64,000 nucleotides of DNA from Nitrospirota bacterium (GTDB lineage: Bacteria; Nitrospirota; Thermodesulfovibrionia; Thermodesulfovibrionales; JdFR-88). Shown piece by piece: positions 51,365-60,718 of this stretch (the stretch's first letter is position 1; each line of letters opens with the position of its first letter). Location: the NCBI GenBank assembly GCA_021813405.1, contig JAKAKS010000043.1, positions 1 through 64,000 on the forward strand. The letters are read 5' to 3'. The translations under genes and the position numbers were made by a program. The notes beneath the pieces are model-generated. The model was not told the DNA's origin. It saw only the letters and a list, made by a program, of their open reading frames with translations, and made no database searches.

Positions 51365-51393
51365 TTGACATTTCCCATCCCATGCTATTAAAT
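51365..51393 (+). promoter_or_regulatory. Promoter of the cobalamin operon
   Basis: TTGACA (51365-51370), a 17-bp spacer and TTAAAT (51388-51393), placing the start of transcription near 51400, directly before the riboswitch. Confidence 0.65.
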
Positions 51394-51394
51394 A

Positions 51395-51595
51395 CTGAGT
51401 ATCGCAGGCGTCCGGAAGGGCACTGGCCCCATGGACAATGAGGGAATCCCGTAAGGTGAAAAACCAAATCGGGAGCGGTCCCGCCGCTGTAGCCGGGGAC
51501 GGACCCCCAATAGAATGGCCACTGTGCCGGAAAGCATGGGAAGGCTTGGGGGAGCAAGGAAGATCCGGAAGCCAGAAGACCTGCCCGCGAAGCGA
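51395..51595 (+). promoter_or_regulatory. Cobalamin (AdoCbl-type) riboswitch
   Basis: The conserved blocks appear in order. GAGGGAATCCCG comes first, then GGAGCGGTCCCGCCGCTGTAG, whose core CCCGCCGCTGT is diagnostic. The B12-box region follows (GGCCACTGTGCCGG), then ATGGGAAGGC and GATCCGGAAGCCAGAAGACC. The ligand would be adenosylcobalamin or a relative. It precedes seven cobalamin synthesis genes and ends before a terminator-like structure, so it likely shuts the operon when cobalamin is plentiful. Confidence 0.95.
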
Positions 51596-51665
51596 AAAAA
51601 CCTTTCCGCGGAAGAGAGGCAGGCAGGTTTTTAAAAAACTGCCTTGGGATGAAGAAGCTGGGTGC

Positions 51666-51731
51666 AATCCCGTCGAAGCGGTAGAGACGCAAAAAAGCGT
51701 ATCTACATGGTCCTTCGCCGGGATTTTTTAT
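51666..51731 (+). terminator. Riboswitch-controlled terminator
   Basis: AATCCCGTCGAAG pairs with CTTCGCCGGGATT at 12 of 13 positions, enclosing a second hairpin (GTAGAGACGC with GCGTATCTAC), and is followed by TTTTTATTT. A competing hairpin (AGGCAG/CTGCCT, 51621-51644) lies upstream and could take part in switching. Confidence 0.75.
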
Positions 51732-51742
51732 TTGGAGGTGAA

Positions 51743-52246
51743 ATGTTAAAACTGGTTCTGGGCGGCGCAAGAAGCGGCAAAAGCTCCTTTGCCTTAAGCG
51801 AAGGTGAAAGGTTCAAAAGCCCGCGGGCGCTTTTGGCCACAATGCAGCCGATGGATGGCGAAACAAAACTTCGCGTGGCCGCGCATAAGAAGGAACGCGG
51901 CAGAAGGTGGAAGACCTTTGAGGAGCCAGTAAAAACAGCGCACCTCATCAAACAGCTTAAACCGGATTTTAATGTGATCATAGTGGACTGCATCACTCTC
52001 TGGCTTTCAAACCTGATGCTGAGGAATGCTGACATAACCCGCGAGACGGACGCCTTAATAAAAGCCGCTTGCGCGCCGGGGGCGGTTGTGATTACTGTTT
52101 CAAATGAGGTTGGCATGTCCATAGTGCCCGAAAACGCGCTGGCCAGGGCCTTCAGGGACGAAGCCGGCAGGCTCAACCGCAGACTGGCCGAGGCCGCGGG
52201 CGAGGCCTGGCTTGTTGTGGCCGGGCTGCCTCAGAAAATAAAATAG
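51743..52246 (+). CDS. cobU: Adenosylcobinamide kinase / adenosylcobinamide-phosphate guanylyltransferase
   Basis: A 167-residue bifunctional enzyme of nucleotide loop assembly. LVLGGARSGKSSFA is the P-loop and RVAAHKKERG holds the histidine that carries GMP. DCITLWLSNLM and TVSNEVGMSIVPEN complete the family set. GGAGG lies 6 nt before the ATG. First gene after the cobalamin riboswitch. Confidence 0.95.
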   Translation: MLKLVLGGARSGKSSFALSEGERFKSPRALLATMQPMDGETKLRVAAHKKERGRRWKTFEEPVKTAHLIKQLKPDFNVIIVDCITLWLSNLMLRNADITRETDALIKAACAPGAVVITVSNEVGMSIVPENALARAFRDEAGRLNRRLAEAAGEAWLVVAGLPQKIK

Positions 52247-52255
52247 GGGGAATTT

Positions 52256-53314
52256 ATGCTGAAAAAAACCCTGAAGAAAATAAAACCGGCTGACAAGGAT
52301 TTTGAAGCCAAAGCGCGCGCCCGGCTGGACACACTTACGCACCCGCCCGGCAGCCTTGGAAAGCTGGAAGACATAGCCGCAAGGCTTGCCGCGATACAAC
52401 GGAGCGCCATGCCGGAGTTTTCCGGCAAAAAGGTCATCTTCACATTTTCCGGAGATCATGGAGTTACAGAGGAGCATGTTTCTGTCTACCCGAAAGAAGT
52501 TACCCGGCAGATGGTCCTTAACTTCATCCGGGGCGGCGCGGGGATAAACGTGCTGGCCCGGCACGCGGGGGCTGAAGTGATCGTGGTAGATATGGGAGTG
52601 GATGCCGAGTTCAAAGAACTGCCGGGCCTCATAAACAAAAAGGTTCTGCGCGGAACAAAGAACATGCGAAAGGGCCCCGCCATGAGCAGGGAAGATGCCG
52701 TAAGGTGCATTGAGGCTGGAATCGGGCTTGCCGATGAGTTCAGCCGCAAAGGTTACGGGCTTATGGGCACCGGCGACATGGGGATAGGAAACACCACGCC
52801 ATCCTCCGCCATAGCCTGCGTGCTTGCAGGTATGCCTGCAAGTAAAGTGACCGGCAAGGGCACGGGGATATCAGAGAAATCGCTTGCGGCAAAATGCAGG
52901 GTGATTGAGGACGCCATAGCATTAAACAGGCCGGATCCAACAGACCCCGTGGACGTTCTGGCCAAGGTTGGCGGGGCAGAGATAGGCGGCATTGCCGGGT
53001 TGTGCATAGGAGCGGCGGCAAACGGCGTCCCGGTGATAGTGGACGGCTTCATCTCTACGGCTGGCGCACTGATAGCCTACGCGCTTGAACCCCTCACGGC
53101 ACAATACATGTTTTCCGCGCACCGCTCGCAGGAGCCGGGGCAAAAGTGCATGCTGGATAAGATGGGGCTGGACCCCTTGCTTGATTTGAACATGCGGCTT
53201 GGCGAGGGCACGGGGGCAGCCCTTGCGATGCATCTGATAGAAGCGGCGCTGAAGATTTACAGGGAAATGGCCACGTTTGGCGAGGCGGGCGTAATTGGTG
53301 AGATGAATGTTTGA
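52256..53314 (+). CDS. cobT: Nicotinate-nucleotide--dimethylbenzimidazole phosphoribosyltransferase
   Basis: A 352-residue enzyme that makes alpha-ribazole phosphate, the lower-ligand nucleotide. [49 protein letters not shown] and the catalytic glutamate in [13 protein letters not shown] are all present. It ends 8 nt inside cobS. The lower base itself cannot be inferred. Confidence 0.96.
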   Translation: MLKKTLKKIKPADKDFEAKARARLDTLTHPPGSLGKLEDIAARLAAIQRSAMPEFSGKKVIFTFSGDHGVTEEHVSVYPKEVTRQMVLNFIRGGAGINVLARHAGAEVIVVDMGVDAEFKELPGLINKKVLRGTKNMRKGPAMSREDAVRCIEAGIGLADEFSRKGYGLMGTGDMGIGNTTPSSAIACVLAGMPASKVTGKGTGISEKSLAAKCRVIEDAIALNRPDPTDPVDVLAKVGGAEIGGIAGLCIGAAANGVPVIVDGFISTAGALIAYALEPLTAQYMFSAHRSQEPGQKCMLDKMGLDPLLDLNMRLGEGTGAALAMHLIEAALKIYREMATFGEAGVIGEMNV

Positions 53315-54071
53315 CGGCTTCTTTGCCGCGCTTGGATTTTTAACCATAATACCGCCCCCGGCCAACAAAACATCGGGTGCATTCGGGGGCGCACCGGGTT
53401 ATTTCCCGGTTATCGGCATTCTGGAAGGGGCGCTTTTTGTTGTTATCGCTGTCACGGCGCGCGCGATAGGCCCGCTTGCCGCTGCCGGGTTCATAATAGC
53501 CGCGCACGCGGTAATCACGGGCGGCCTGCACCTGGACGGCCTTTCAGACACTTTCGATTCCCTGGCTGCCAGAGGGGCCGCGGAAAGAAAACTTGGCGTG
53601 ATGAAAAGCGGAACTGCGGGGCCCATAGGGGCCGCATCGGTTACGCTTGCGCTTATCTTGAAAACGGCGCTCCTTGCAAAGGCATTATCACCGGGGCCGG
53701 GATATTTTCCACCCCCGGCGGCGGCTTTCTTTCTTCCTGTAGCCTCACGATGGGGGATGGTATTTACCATCCTTCACGGCAGGCCAGCCAAACAGGAAGG
53801 GCTGGGCGCGATGGTATGCGCCAATACGGACAAGTCCGGGGCAGTTAAAGCCACAATTTTTGCGGCGGCAGCCATTGCGTTATGGATGCTTCTTTTCAAA
53901 AACGGGTGGTCCCTGCCTGTTTCGTTTGCTGCGGTTTATGTATTCAGCGTTGTTTCGGATTTCTTTTGCAAGAAGAGTTTTGGCGGAATAACGGGCGACA
54001 CTATAGGGGCAACATCCGAGTTGTCCGAGATAATCTTTCTGATACCGGCATGTACAGGCTATTTCTCATAA
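53307..54071 (+). CDS. cobS: Adenosylcobinamide-GDP ribazoletransferase (cobalamin synthase)
   Basis: A 254-residue inner-membrane enzyme with six or seven hydrophobic segments that joins alpha-ribazole to adenosylcobinamide-GDP. [12 protein letters not shown] at the N terminus and the acidic motif [14 protein letters not shown] are typical. It overlaps cobT upstream and cobC downstream (22 nt), consistent with tight coupling. Confidence 0.94.
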   Translation: MFDGFFAALGFLTIIPPPANKTSGAFGGAPGYFPVIGILEGALFVVIAVTARAIGPLAAAGFIIAAHAVITGGLHLDGLSDTFDSLAARGAAERKLGVMKSGTAGPIGAASVTLALILKTALLAKALSPGPGYFPPPAAAFFLPVASRWGMVFTILHGRPAKQEGLGAMVCANTDKSGAVKATIFAAAAIALWMLLFKNGWSLPVSFAAVYVFSVVSDFFCKKSFGGITGDTIGATSELSEIIFLIPACTGYFS

Positions 54072-54694
54072 GGCACGGAAGAACACGCATCGAGGGCCGT
54101 TATAAAGGCCTTCTGAACGTGCCGCTTTCACCCGAGGGCGGCAAGGACGCGCTGTCCGCTGCAAAGATAATCAAACGCGTGCTTGGGGACCAGCAACTGG
54201 ATATAATTTATACCTCCAGCCTGATAAGGGCTTCTAAAACGGCGCGGATAATCTCGCGGGAATTCCCGGGCGCGGGCAGGCAAAAATACTGCAACGTGGA
54301 AAAGATGGATTCCCTGCGTGAAAGGAATTTCGGGAAATGGGAGGGGTTGCGGTTTGACGAGATTGCCAACCGATGGCCCAAAGAGTTTGCCAAATGGGTA
54401 AAGGACCCGTTTAAAAACAGGCCCGTGGGGGGCGAGCCCACAGCGCGCCTGAAGGACCGGGTTATCTATGCGTTAAAAGAGATAAACAAAAAGACCGCGG
54501 ACGGCCAGAATATAGCGTTGGTCTCGCACGGGGGCGCGTTGCGGGTGATGATAGCCCGGCTGCTTGGCATACCGTACAAAAACCTGTTCCGCGTGGATTT
54601 TGCCCCCGGAGGGGTTACGCTTATACATATGCACGAAATGGGCAGATCACCCGTTGCCGCGTTTATTAACCTGTACAGGGAGGTTGCCGGGTGA
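54050..54694 (+). CDS. cobC: Alpha-ribazole phosphatase-type histidine phosphatase
   Basis: A 214-residue histidine phosphatase. [15 protein letters not shown] holds the catalytic histidine, SSLIRASKTARII and LRERNFGKWEG are family segments and VSHGGALRVM supplies the second histidine. The position inside the cobalamin operon supports alpha-ribazole phosphatase over phosphoglycerate mutase. The start lies inside cobS and the end overlaps cobQ by 4 nt. Confidence 0.88.
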   Translation: MYRLFLIRHGRTRIEGRYKGLLNVPLSPEGGKDALSAAKIIKRVLGDQQLDIIYTSSLIRASKTARIISREFPGAGRQKYCNVEKMDSLRERNFGKWEGLRFDEIANRWPKEFAKWVKDPFKNRPVGGEPTARLKDRVIYALKEINKKTADGQNIALVSHGGALRVMIARLLGIPYKNLFRVDFAPGGVTLIHMHEMGRSPVAAFINLYREVAG

Positions 54695-56169
54695 AGGCCC
54701 GTTCTCTAATGGTGCTTGGCACAGGTTCCGGAGTGGGCAAAAGCCTGATAACGGCCGGCCTGCTGAGGATATTTTCCGATATGGGCCTGAAGGCGGCCCC
54801 GTTCAAGGCGCAGAACATGGCGCTTAATTCGTTTGTTACGCTGGACGGAGGTGAGATCGGCAGAGCTCAGGCCCTTCAGGCGGAGGCCGCAAGGGTTGAA
54901 CCCACCCGGCTCATGAACCCGGTGCTTCTGAAGGCGACGGGCGAGGCGGGATGCCAGGTGATAGTAAACGGCGCGCCGGTGGGCAACATGTCCGCCAGGC
55001 AGTATTACAGTTACAAGGACCACGCATGGAAGGCCGCAACTTCTGCCTATGACGGACTCAGCCGCCAATACGAAGTAATCGTAATGGAGGGCGCGGGAAG
55101 CCCGGCCGAGATAAACCTGACGGACAAGGACATCGTAAATATCAAAATGGCCGCGTATGCGGAGGCCCCCGCCATCCTGGTTGGCGACATCGAAAGAGGC
55201 GGCGTATTCGCCGCGCTGTACGGCACGCTTGAACTGCTGGGTGAGGATTCAGGATGGATAAAAGGCACCGTGATAAACAAGTTCCGTGGAGACAAGGACA
55301 TACTGGCGCCGGGGCTTGAGATGATAGAAAAAAAGACAGGCGTGCGCTGCCTTGGCGTGCTGCCCTGGATGCGCGAGATACTGAGTGAGGAGGATTCCCT
55401 GGGCCTGGAGGCGTCCGCCAAAAGACATTACGGCAGAAGGCCGCTGCGCATAACCGTGCTGAGAAACGCCTTCATCTCCAATTTCACCGATTTCGAACCG
55501 TTCCTGCATGAGCCGGACGTAGAGCTTGTTTATTCCCTGCGGCCAGCCGACATAGAAGGGGCGGACATGGTGCTGATACCAGGTTCCAAAAGTACCTGCA
55601 AGGACATACTATACCTGCGCGAAACCGGGGCGGAGGCCGCCGTAAAAAGGGCAGCCGGCTGGGGCGTGCCCGTTGTTGGATTATGCGGCGGATACCAGAT
55701 GATGGGCCGTGTGGTAAAAGACCCCTCCGGCGTGGAAAGCGATATACGGGAAGCCGAGGGGATGGGGCTGCTGGATGTTGAGACCGTGCTTGAAAAGAAA
55801 AAGACCGTCACCCGGGTGGAAGGCGCTTCGCTTGAGAACGATTATGGCCCGATTTCGGGCTACGAGATACACGCCGGGCGCACCGAAGGTGACATAAAAC
55901 TTTTCAGCCTGAAGCGGCTTGCCTATGAAGACACGGTGCTGGACGGCTCCAGAAAAGCAAACGCATGGGGCACATATATCCACGGAATATTTGAAAACAA
56001 CGATTTCAGGACAAAGCTTTTAAATGAACTGCGGCAGGCCGCTGGCCTGCCTCTGCGCGAAGCAATAAATTATCAAGAACTGAAGGACGGCGCCATTGAC
56101 CGGCTGGCCGCCCTGCTGCGTGATAACCTGGACATGGAATACATAAAGGGCCTCCTGTGCATAAAATAA
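54691..56169 (+). CDS. cobQ: Cobyric acid synthase
   Basis: A 492-residue glutamine-dependent amidotransferase that amidates four side chains of the corrin ring. The N-terminal ATPase shows GTGSGVGKSLITAGL and PFKAQNMALNSFVT. The class I glutaminase-like end has GLCGGYQMMGR (cysteine) and GTYIHGIFEN (histidine). A GTG start overlaps cobC (GTGA). Confidence 0.95.
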   Translation: MKARSLMVLGTGSGVGKSLITAGLLRIFSDMGLKAAPFKAQNMALNSFVTLDGGEIGRAQALQAEAARVEPTRLMNPVLLKATGEAGCQVIVNGAPVGNMSARQYYSYKDHAWKAATSAYDGLSRQYEVIVMEGAGSPAEINLTDKDIVNIKMAAYAEAPAILVGDIERGGVFAALYGTLELLGEDSGWIKGTVINKFRGDKDILAPGLEMIEKKTGVRCLGVLPWMREILSEEDSLGLEASAKRHYGRRPLRITVLRNAFISNFTDFEPFLHEPDVELVYSLRPADIEGADMVLIPGSKSTCKDILYLRETGAEAAVKRAAGWGVPVVGLCGGYQMMGRVVKDPSGVESDIREAEGMGLLDVETVLEKKKTVTRVEGASLENDYGPISGYEIHAGRTEGDIKLFSLKRLAYEDTVLDGSRKANAWGTYIHGIFENNDFRTKLLNELRQAAGLPLREAINYQELKDGAIDRLAALLRDNLDMEYIKGLLCIK

Positions 56170-57086
56170 GCCTGCTTGCCGGGGCTGTTGCGATTGATCT
56201 GCTGATAGGGGACCCGCGCTGGCTTCCCCATCCCGTGGTGGCCATCGGGGCGGCTATTAACTGGCTTGAGAGGCCGTTAAGAAAAATGTTCAGGCCAAAA
56301 ACGGGAGGCGTGGTCCTCTGCGCGGCCATAGTTTCCGCGGCATTTGGCGTATTCTATCTCCTTCAAAAATTGTTCAACGCTATCCCTTTCGGGTTTATAG
56401 GCACGGCATTCTTCCTTTCCATGGCAATTGCCTTGAGGGGGCTTGTATTTGAAGCGGGAAAGATCATGCTGTCACTTAAAATAGGCAATGTGGAAAAGGC
56501 GCGGGAAAACCTCAAGGCGCTTTGTGGCCGCGACACTGATAATTTGAATGAACGGGGAATCATACGTGCAGTAATTGAAAGCGTTGCCGAAAACGCCTCG
56601 GACGGAGTGATAGCGCCCGCGTTCTACTACATCGTAGGCGGGCTTCCGCTGGCAATGGCCTACAAGGCGGCAAACACACTGGACTCGATGGTGGGCTATA
56701 AAAATGAAAAATACATGGATTTTGGTTGGGCATCGGCCAGGCTGGACGATATTGCCAATTTCATACCGGCCAGGCTCACGGGTATATTCATATCGCTTGC
56801 CTCCGGGCGCAACTTTGCCCGCGCTTTAAAAACAATGATGCGCGACGGCGGCAATCATCCAAGCCCAAACAGCGGCAGGCCGATGTCCGCCATGGCGGGC
56901 GCGCTTGGGGTTGCGCTTGGCGGCCCGGCGGTTTACCAGGGCGTGCTGGAAAAAAAACCGTTCATAGGCTCCGGAGGTGAGTCGCCAGGGCCGGATTCCG
57001 GAAGGAAAGCGGTAAGATTGACGCTTGCAGGTTCGTTAATAGGGATGCTTATTATGGGCGCGGTCTATGCGGCCATATTCCACTAA
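56157..57086 (+). CDS. cbiB: Adenosylcobinamide-phosphate synthase
   Basis: A 309-residue inner-membrane protein that attaches aminopropanol (phosphate) to cobyric acid. DLLIGDPRWLPHPVVAIG at the N terminus, VESVAENASDGVIAP and the SMVGYKNEKYMDFGW motif are diagnostic. GTG start, 13-nt overlap with cobQ and 20-nt overlap with cobD, so the run is translationally coupled. Confidence 0.94.
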   Translation: MHKISLLAGAVAIDLLIGDPRWLPHPVVAIGAAINWLERPLRKMFRPKTGGVVLCAAIVSAAFGVFYLLQKLFNAIPFGFIGTAFFLSMAIALRGLVFEAGKIMLSLKIGNVEKARENLKALCGRDTDNLNERGIIRAVIESVAENASDGVIAPAFYYIVGGLPLAMAYKAANTLDSMVGYKNEKYMDFGWASARLDDIANFIPARLTGIFISLASGRNFARALKTMMRDGGNHPSPNSGRPMSAMAGALGVALGGPAVYQGVLEKKPFIGSGGESPGPDSGRKAVRLTLAGSLIGMLIMGAVYAAIFH

Positions 57087-58170
57087 CCCCCCCATCCCAT
57101 CCCCCGGTGAATTATACCCCGAATACGGGCACGGCGGCCGGTTCTTCAAGGCCGTCCGTGAGTCCGGTGCGCCGGGGATAATAGACTTCAGCGCGTCCAT
57201 AAACCCGCTGGGCATCTCAAAAAAAGCCCTAAGAGCGGCAACGGATGCTCTTTCGCTTTCTGCCAATTATCCCGACCCGGCTGGCGAAGGCATTATTGAC
57301 AAGCTGGCCGCGCATTTTGAAATACCGCCTGATTGCATCGTTGCGGCAAACGGAAGCACTGAAATTATCTATCTTGCCCCGCGTGCGTTGCGCCCCGAAT
57401 CGGCGCTGCTTCACGCGCCCGCCTTTTCCGAATACAAAAAGGCATGCAACGCGGCAGGCGCAAAGGTCTCGGCCGTTTATGGCCTGAGTTTCAAAAAAGA
57501 AAAATTCCTGAACGCAATAGCAAAAACCAAACCGGAGATGATTTTTCTGTGCAATCCCAACAACCCCACAGGAGAGCTGATTGCGACAGATGACATATTG
57601 GATATTGCCGCCCTAGCCCGCAGAATAAGATCGGTGCTTGTCCTGGACGAGGCGTTCGCCGATTTTTGCCCCGGCTGTTCGGCGCTGCTGGAAACGGCAA
57701 GGAACCCATACCTGATAGTCCTGAGATCATTAACCAAGTTTTACGCGCTGGCGGGGCTGAGGATCGGGTTTGCCGCCTGCCATCCGGCGCTAAAGAAAAA
57801 GCTGCTGGCCTTCAAGGAGCCTTGGACCGTGAATGTAGTGGCGCAGGCGGCGGCGATAGCCTCACTTGCGGACTTGAGGTACAGAGAAAAAACTCTGGAG
57901 CTTATCGCAAGGGAAAAGCGCTACATTGAAGGCAGGCTTGAAAAGGCATCGATATGGCATTTCCCGTCAGCAGCCAATTTTTATCTTGCCCGGATAAAAC
58001 GGCACTCGGAATTCATAAAAACGGCATTTAAAAAGGGTGTCCTGATCCGGGACTGCTCCAATTTCCGGGGCCTCGCGCCTGCTGACGAAATTGGATACAT
58101 AAGGTTTGCCGTTAAGGGGCGGAAAGAAAACAGGATGCTTATGGATTTGCTTGAAAACTGGAACTGCTGA
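57067..58170 (+). CDS. cobD: L-threonine-O-3-phosphate decarboxylase
   Basis: A 367-residue fold-I PLP enzyme that makes aminopropanol phosphate for the corrinoid side arm. IDFSASINPLGI, FLCNPNNPTGEL, VLDEAFADFCPG and the PLP lysine in RSLTKFYALAGLRIGF are visible. It resembles histidinol-phosphate aminotransferases, but the operon context fixes the role. Last gene of the riboswitch-controlled operon, convergent with the GGDEF gene. Confidence 0.92.
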   Translation: MRPYSTNPPIPSPGELYPEYGHGGRFFKAVRESGAPGIIDFSASINPLGISKKALRAATDALSLSANYPDPAGEGIIDKLAAHFEIPPDCIVAANGSTEIIYLAPRALRPESALLHAPAFSEYKKACNAAGAKVSAVYGLSFKKEKFLNAIAKTKPEMIFLCNPNNPTGELIATDDILDIAALARRIRSVLVLDEAFADFCPGCSALLETARNPYLIVLRSLTKFYALAGLRIGFAACHPALKKKLLAFKEPWTVNVVAQAAAIASLADLRYREKTLELIAREKRYIEGRLEKASIWHFPSAANFYLARIKRHSEFIKTAFKKGVLIRDCSNFRGLAPADEIGYIRFAVKGRKENRMLMDLLENWNC

Positions 58171-58189
58171 TTCCAGCCAGCTTTCTTTT

Positions 58190-59302
58190 TCAGACGTTTG
58201 ATAACGTACTGGCCATGGACACCATGTTCTTTCCGAGCCGCTTGGACATATAGAGCGCGCTGTCGGCTTCCTGTATCAGCGTTTCCTTGTCCATTGCGTC
58301 CAACGGAAACGATGCAACACCTATGCTTATGGTAAGCCTGAACCCACCCCCCATGTTAAACTGGCTTTGCTCCACGGCCTGCCTGATGCGCTCGGCCGCC
58401 ATCAGGGCTGACTCTGGAGTGCTTTCAACCAGTATCACCGCAAACTCCTCGCCGCCGTAGCGGGCGGCGAAATCGACATACCTTATGGCCTCGGTCATCG
58501 TTGCGGCAATTGTCTTCAGGGCCTCGTCCCCCGCCTTGTGCCCGAAGGTGTCATTGAACATCTTGAAATTATCCACATCCAGCATAAGAAGACCCAGATG
58601 CTGGTTGAACCTGCGCGCGCGTTCCATCTCGAAATCCAGCTTTTCCTGAAAGGCCCTGTAGTTGTGCAGCCCCGTAAGGCCGTCCTTTACCGCCAGCTCG
58701 TGCACCCTCTGGCAAAACTGCGCCTTCTTAATCGCAAGCGCACCCTGATACCCCAGGGCAAGCAGGGCGCTTTCATCGCGCTCGGTGAACCCTCCGTCCT
58801 TGTTTGCGGCCATTATCGCCCCAACGGCCTCATCCTGGACAAGCGCTGGTGCGATCATCACGTTTTTTACAGGATAAACCCAGAAAGAGGACCAGTCCTC
58901 CGGGGCCCAGTTCCCGGCCAACATGTCCGCGCCGGCCCTGAATGGCGCCTTCCGCTCAAGCGCGAACTTCAGTATGCCGGCTGTGCCCGGCAGCTCCGCC
59001 TCGGCCCCGGCAGATGACGGCCCGCCGGAGCGGAACATCTTTATTGCGCCGTCGGCCCCGGAAGTAACTATCGCAGACAATTGCGCGCCGGTAAGCTTTT
59101 TGGCCTCCTCAAGAATAGCCTCCCTAAGCGACGCTATATCCAGGCAGGAGGCCAGAAGGGCAGCCGTCTCGCACATTGAGGCCTTCCGCCGCTCTGACTC
59201 CCGCACCCGCCCAAGCTCTTTTTTAAGCAAGGCCATGTGCCGCAATAGCACAAGGATGCCAGCTATCAGGACGGCCGTTATGAATATATAAAAATGCAGC
59301 AT
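58190..59302 (-). CDS. Membrane-anchored GAF-GGDEF diguanylate cyclase
   Basis: A 370-residue protein with one N-terminal membrane segment (residues 4-20), a short coiled coil (RVRESERRK), a GAF domain at about residues 45-195 and a GGDEF domain at about 205-365. The active site reads RYGGEEF and the RxxD inhibitory site is kept (RYVD). It should synthesise c-di-GMP. It is the second GAF-GGDEF protein in the window. No ribosome site is clear at its start. Confidence 0.88.
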   Translation of the reverse strand: MLHFYIFITAVLIAGILVLLRHMALLKKELGRVRESERRKASMCETAALLASCLDIASLREAILEEAKKLTGAQLSAIVTSGADGAIKMFRSGGPSSAGAEAELPGTAGILKFALERKAPFRAGADMLAGNWAPEDWSSFWVYPVKNVMIAPALVQDEAVGAIMAANKDGGFTERDESALLALGYQGALAIKKAQFCQRVHELAVKDGLTGLHNYRAFQEKLDFEMERARRFNQHLGLLMLDVDNFKMFNDTFGHKAGDEALKTIAATMTEAIRYVDFAARYGGEEFAVILVESTPESALMAAERIRQAVEQSQFNMGGGFRLTISIGVASFPLDAMDKETLIQEADSALYMSKRLGKNMVSMASTLSNV

Positions 59303-59530
59303 GATTGTTTGTTTTTGATTTTCTGGCTAAAGCTTTGAAAGACCCGGTTTAAAACCCTCTTTGATGCAGCCTGTTTAATGCTATCATTGGCAGGCTCAAA
59401 GTCAATCGTTACCTTTATTTTTTATAATCAAAGTGTTGCATATCATCTCCTCCATACCTGTTTTTTATTAGCATACCGGGCAAAATGAGTAGAGCAAGGC
59501 CGCTGAATATCCCTCTGAAGGGCCTGATAA

Positions 59531-60718
59531 TCATTCCCCAAACAGAAGCCTGTACGTCTTCCTTGCAATCATCAAATCCTCATTGGCCGGAACCACCAGC
59601 ACGTCGCATTTCCCATTATCCAATGAAATCTTCCACACGTTTTTTTCATTCCGTTTCCTATCAACCATAATCCCCAGATGCTCCAACCCCTCGCAAACCC
59701 TTTGCCTAATAACCGCTGATTTTTCCCCTATCCCTCCGGTGAACACCAGCGCGTCCACGCCGCCAAGCACGGCCGCGAACGCGCCGATTGTCTTTTTAAT
59801 CTGATAACAGAACATCTCCACCGCAAGCGCCGCCTTTTTATCCGAAGCCTCCTTTTCAAGCAGGGTTTTCATATCTGATGCAATATCAGAGACCCCAAGC
59901 AGGCCAGACTCACGGTTAACCAGTTTTTTAATATCAGCAGCTGAAAAACCCTTCTCGTTCATCAGGTAAACCAGCACACCGGGGTCTATGTCCCCGCTTC
60001 TGGTGCTCATCATGAACCCGCCCATCGGGGAAAAGCCCATGCTGGTCTCCATCGGCTGGCCGTCCTTTACCGCTGCCATGCTGGCTCCATTGCCCAAATG
60101 GGCTATTATCACCCTGCCATATTGCTGCCCAAGCGCGCCCGTCACATATTCATACGATATGCCATGAAAGCCGTAGCGGCGCACGCCCTGATCCCAGAAT
60201 TTTTCCGGGAACGGATACCGTCTGGCAACCTCCGGCATCCCGGCGTGGAACTCGGAATCAAAGCAGGCGGCCTGTGGAAAATCTTTCCCGTAATGTGCCG
60301 CAATCGCTTCGACTGCCTCTATCCCGCCCGGCAGATGAAGCGGCGCAAACGGGATATCCTTTTTTAAAGACTGCAACTCCTCTGGCGTTATCACCTCCGG
60401 CTTAACGTGTCTGGGAGCGCCAAGCACTATCCTGTGCCCTGCGGCGGCAGGCGCGGGGAGCATTTCCTTATCCATCCCGCTTAAAGCTTCGTCTACCGCA
60501 TGCGTAAAACCGGAAAACTCGCGTATTCTTTCGTTTACAACAGGTGCGCTGCGGCGCGTCTCCAGGCGCAAAATGCCCTCGCGCCCCCCAATTCCAGTTG
60601 CAATACCCTGGGCGATAACATTTTCCTTATCACGCCCTATTTCATAAAGGGCGAATTTCAGGGAGGACGAGCCTACGTTAATAGAGAGGATATACCGGGT
60701 TACCCCTTCCATCTCCAA
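59531..60718 (-). CDS. ackA: Acetate kinase
   Basis: A 395-residue ASKHA-fold kinase that makes ATP and acetate from acetyl phosphate. [50 protein letters not shown] in part, [12 protein letters not shown] and [14 protein letters not shown] are typical. The start lies inside the end of xfp (19-nt overlap), so kinase and phosphoketolase are co-translated. Confidence 0.94.
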   Translation of the reverse strand: MEMEGVTRYILSINVGSSSLKFALYEIGRDKENVIAQGIATGIGGREGILRLETRRSAPVVNERIREFSGFTHAVDEALSGMDKEMLPAPAAAGHRIVLGAPRHVKPEVITPEELQSLKKDIPFAPLHLPGGIEAVEAIAAHYGKDFPQAACFDSEFHAGMPEVARRYPFPEKFWDQGVRRYGFHGISYEYVTGALGQQYGRVIIAHLGNGASMAAVKDGQPMETSMGFSPMGGFMMSTRSGDIDPGVLVYLMNEKGFSAADIKKLVNRESGLLGVSDIASDMKTLLEKEASDKKAALAVEMFCYQIKKTIGAFAAVLGGVDALVFTGGIGEKSAVIRQRVCEGLEHLGIMVDRKRNEKNVWKISLDNGKCDVLVVPANEDLMIARKTYRLLFGE

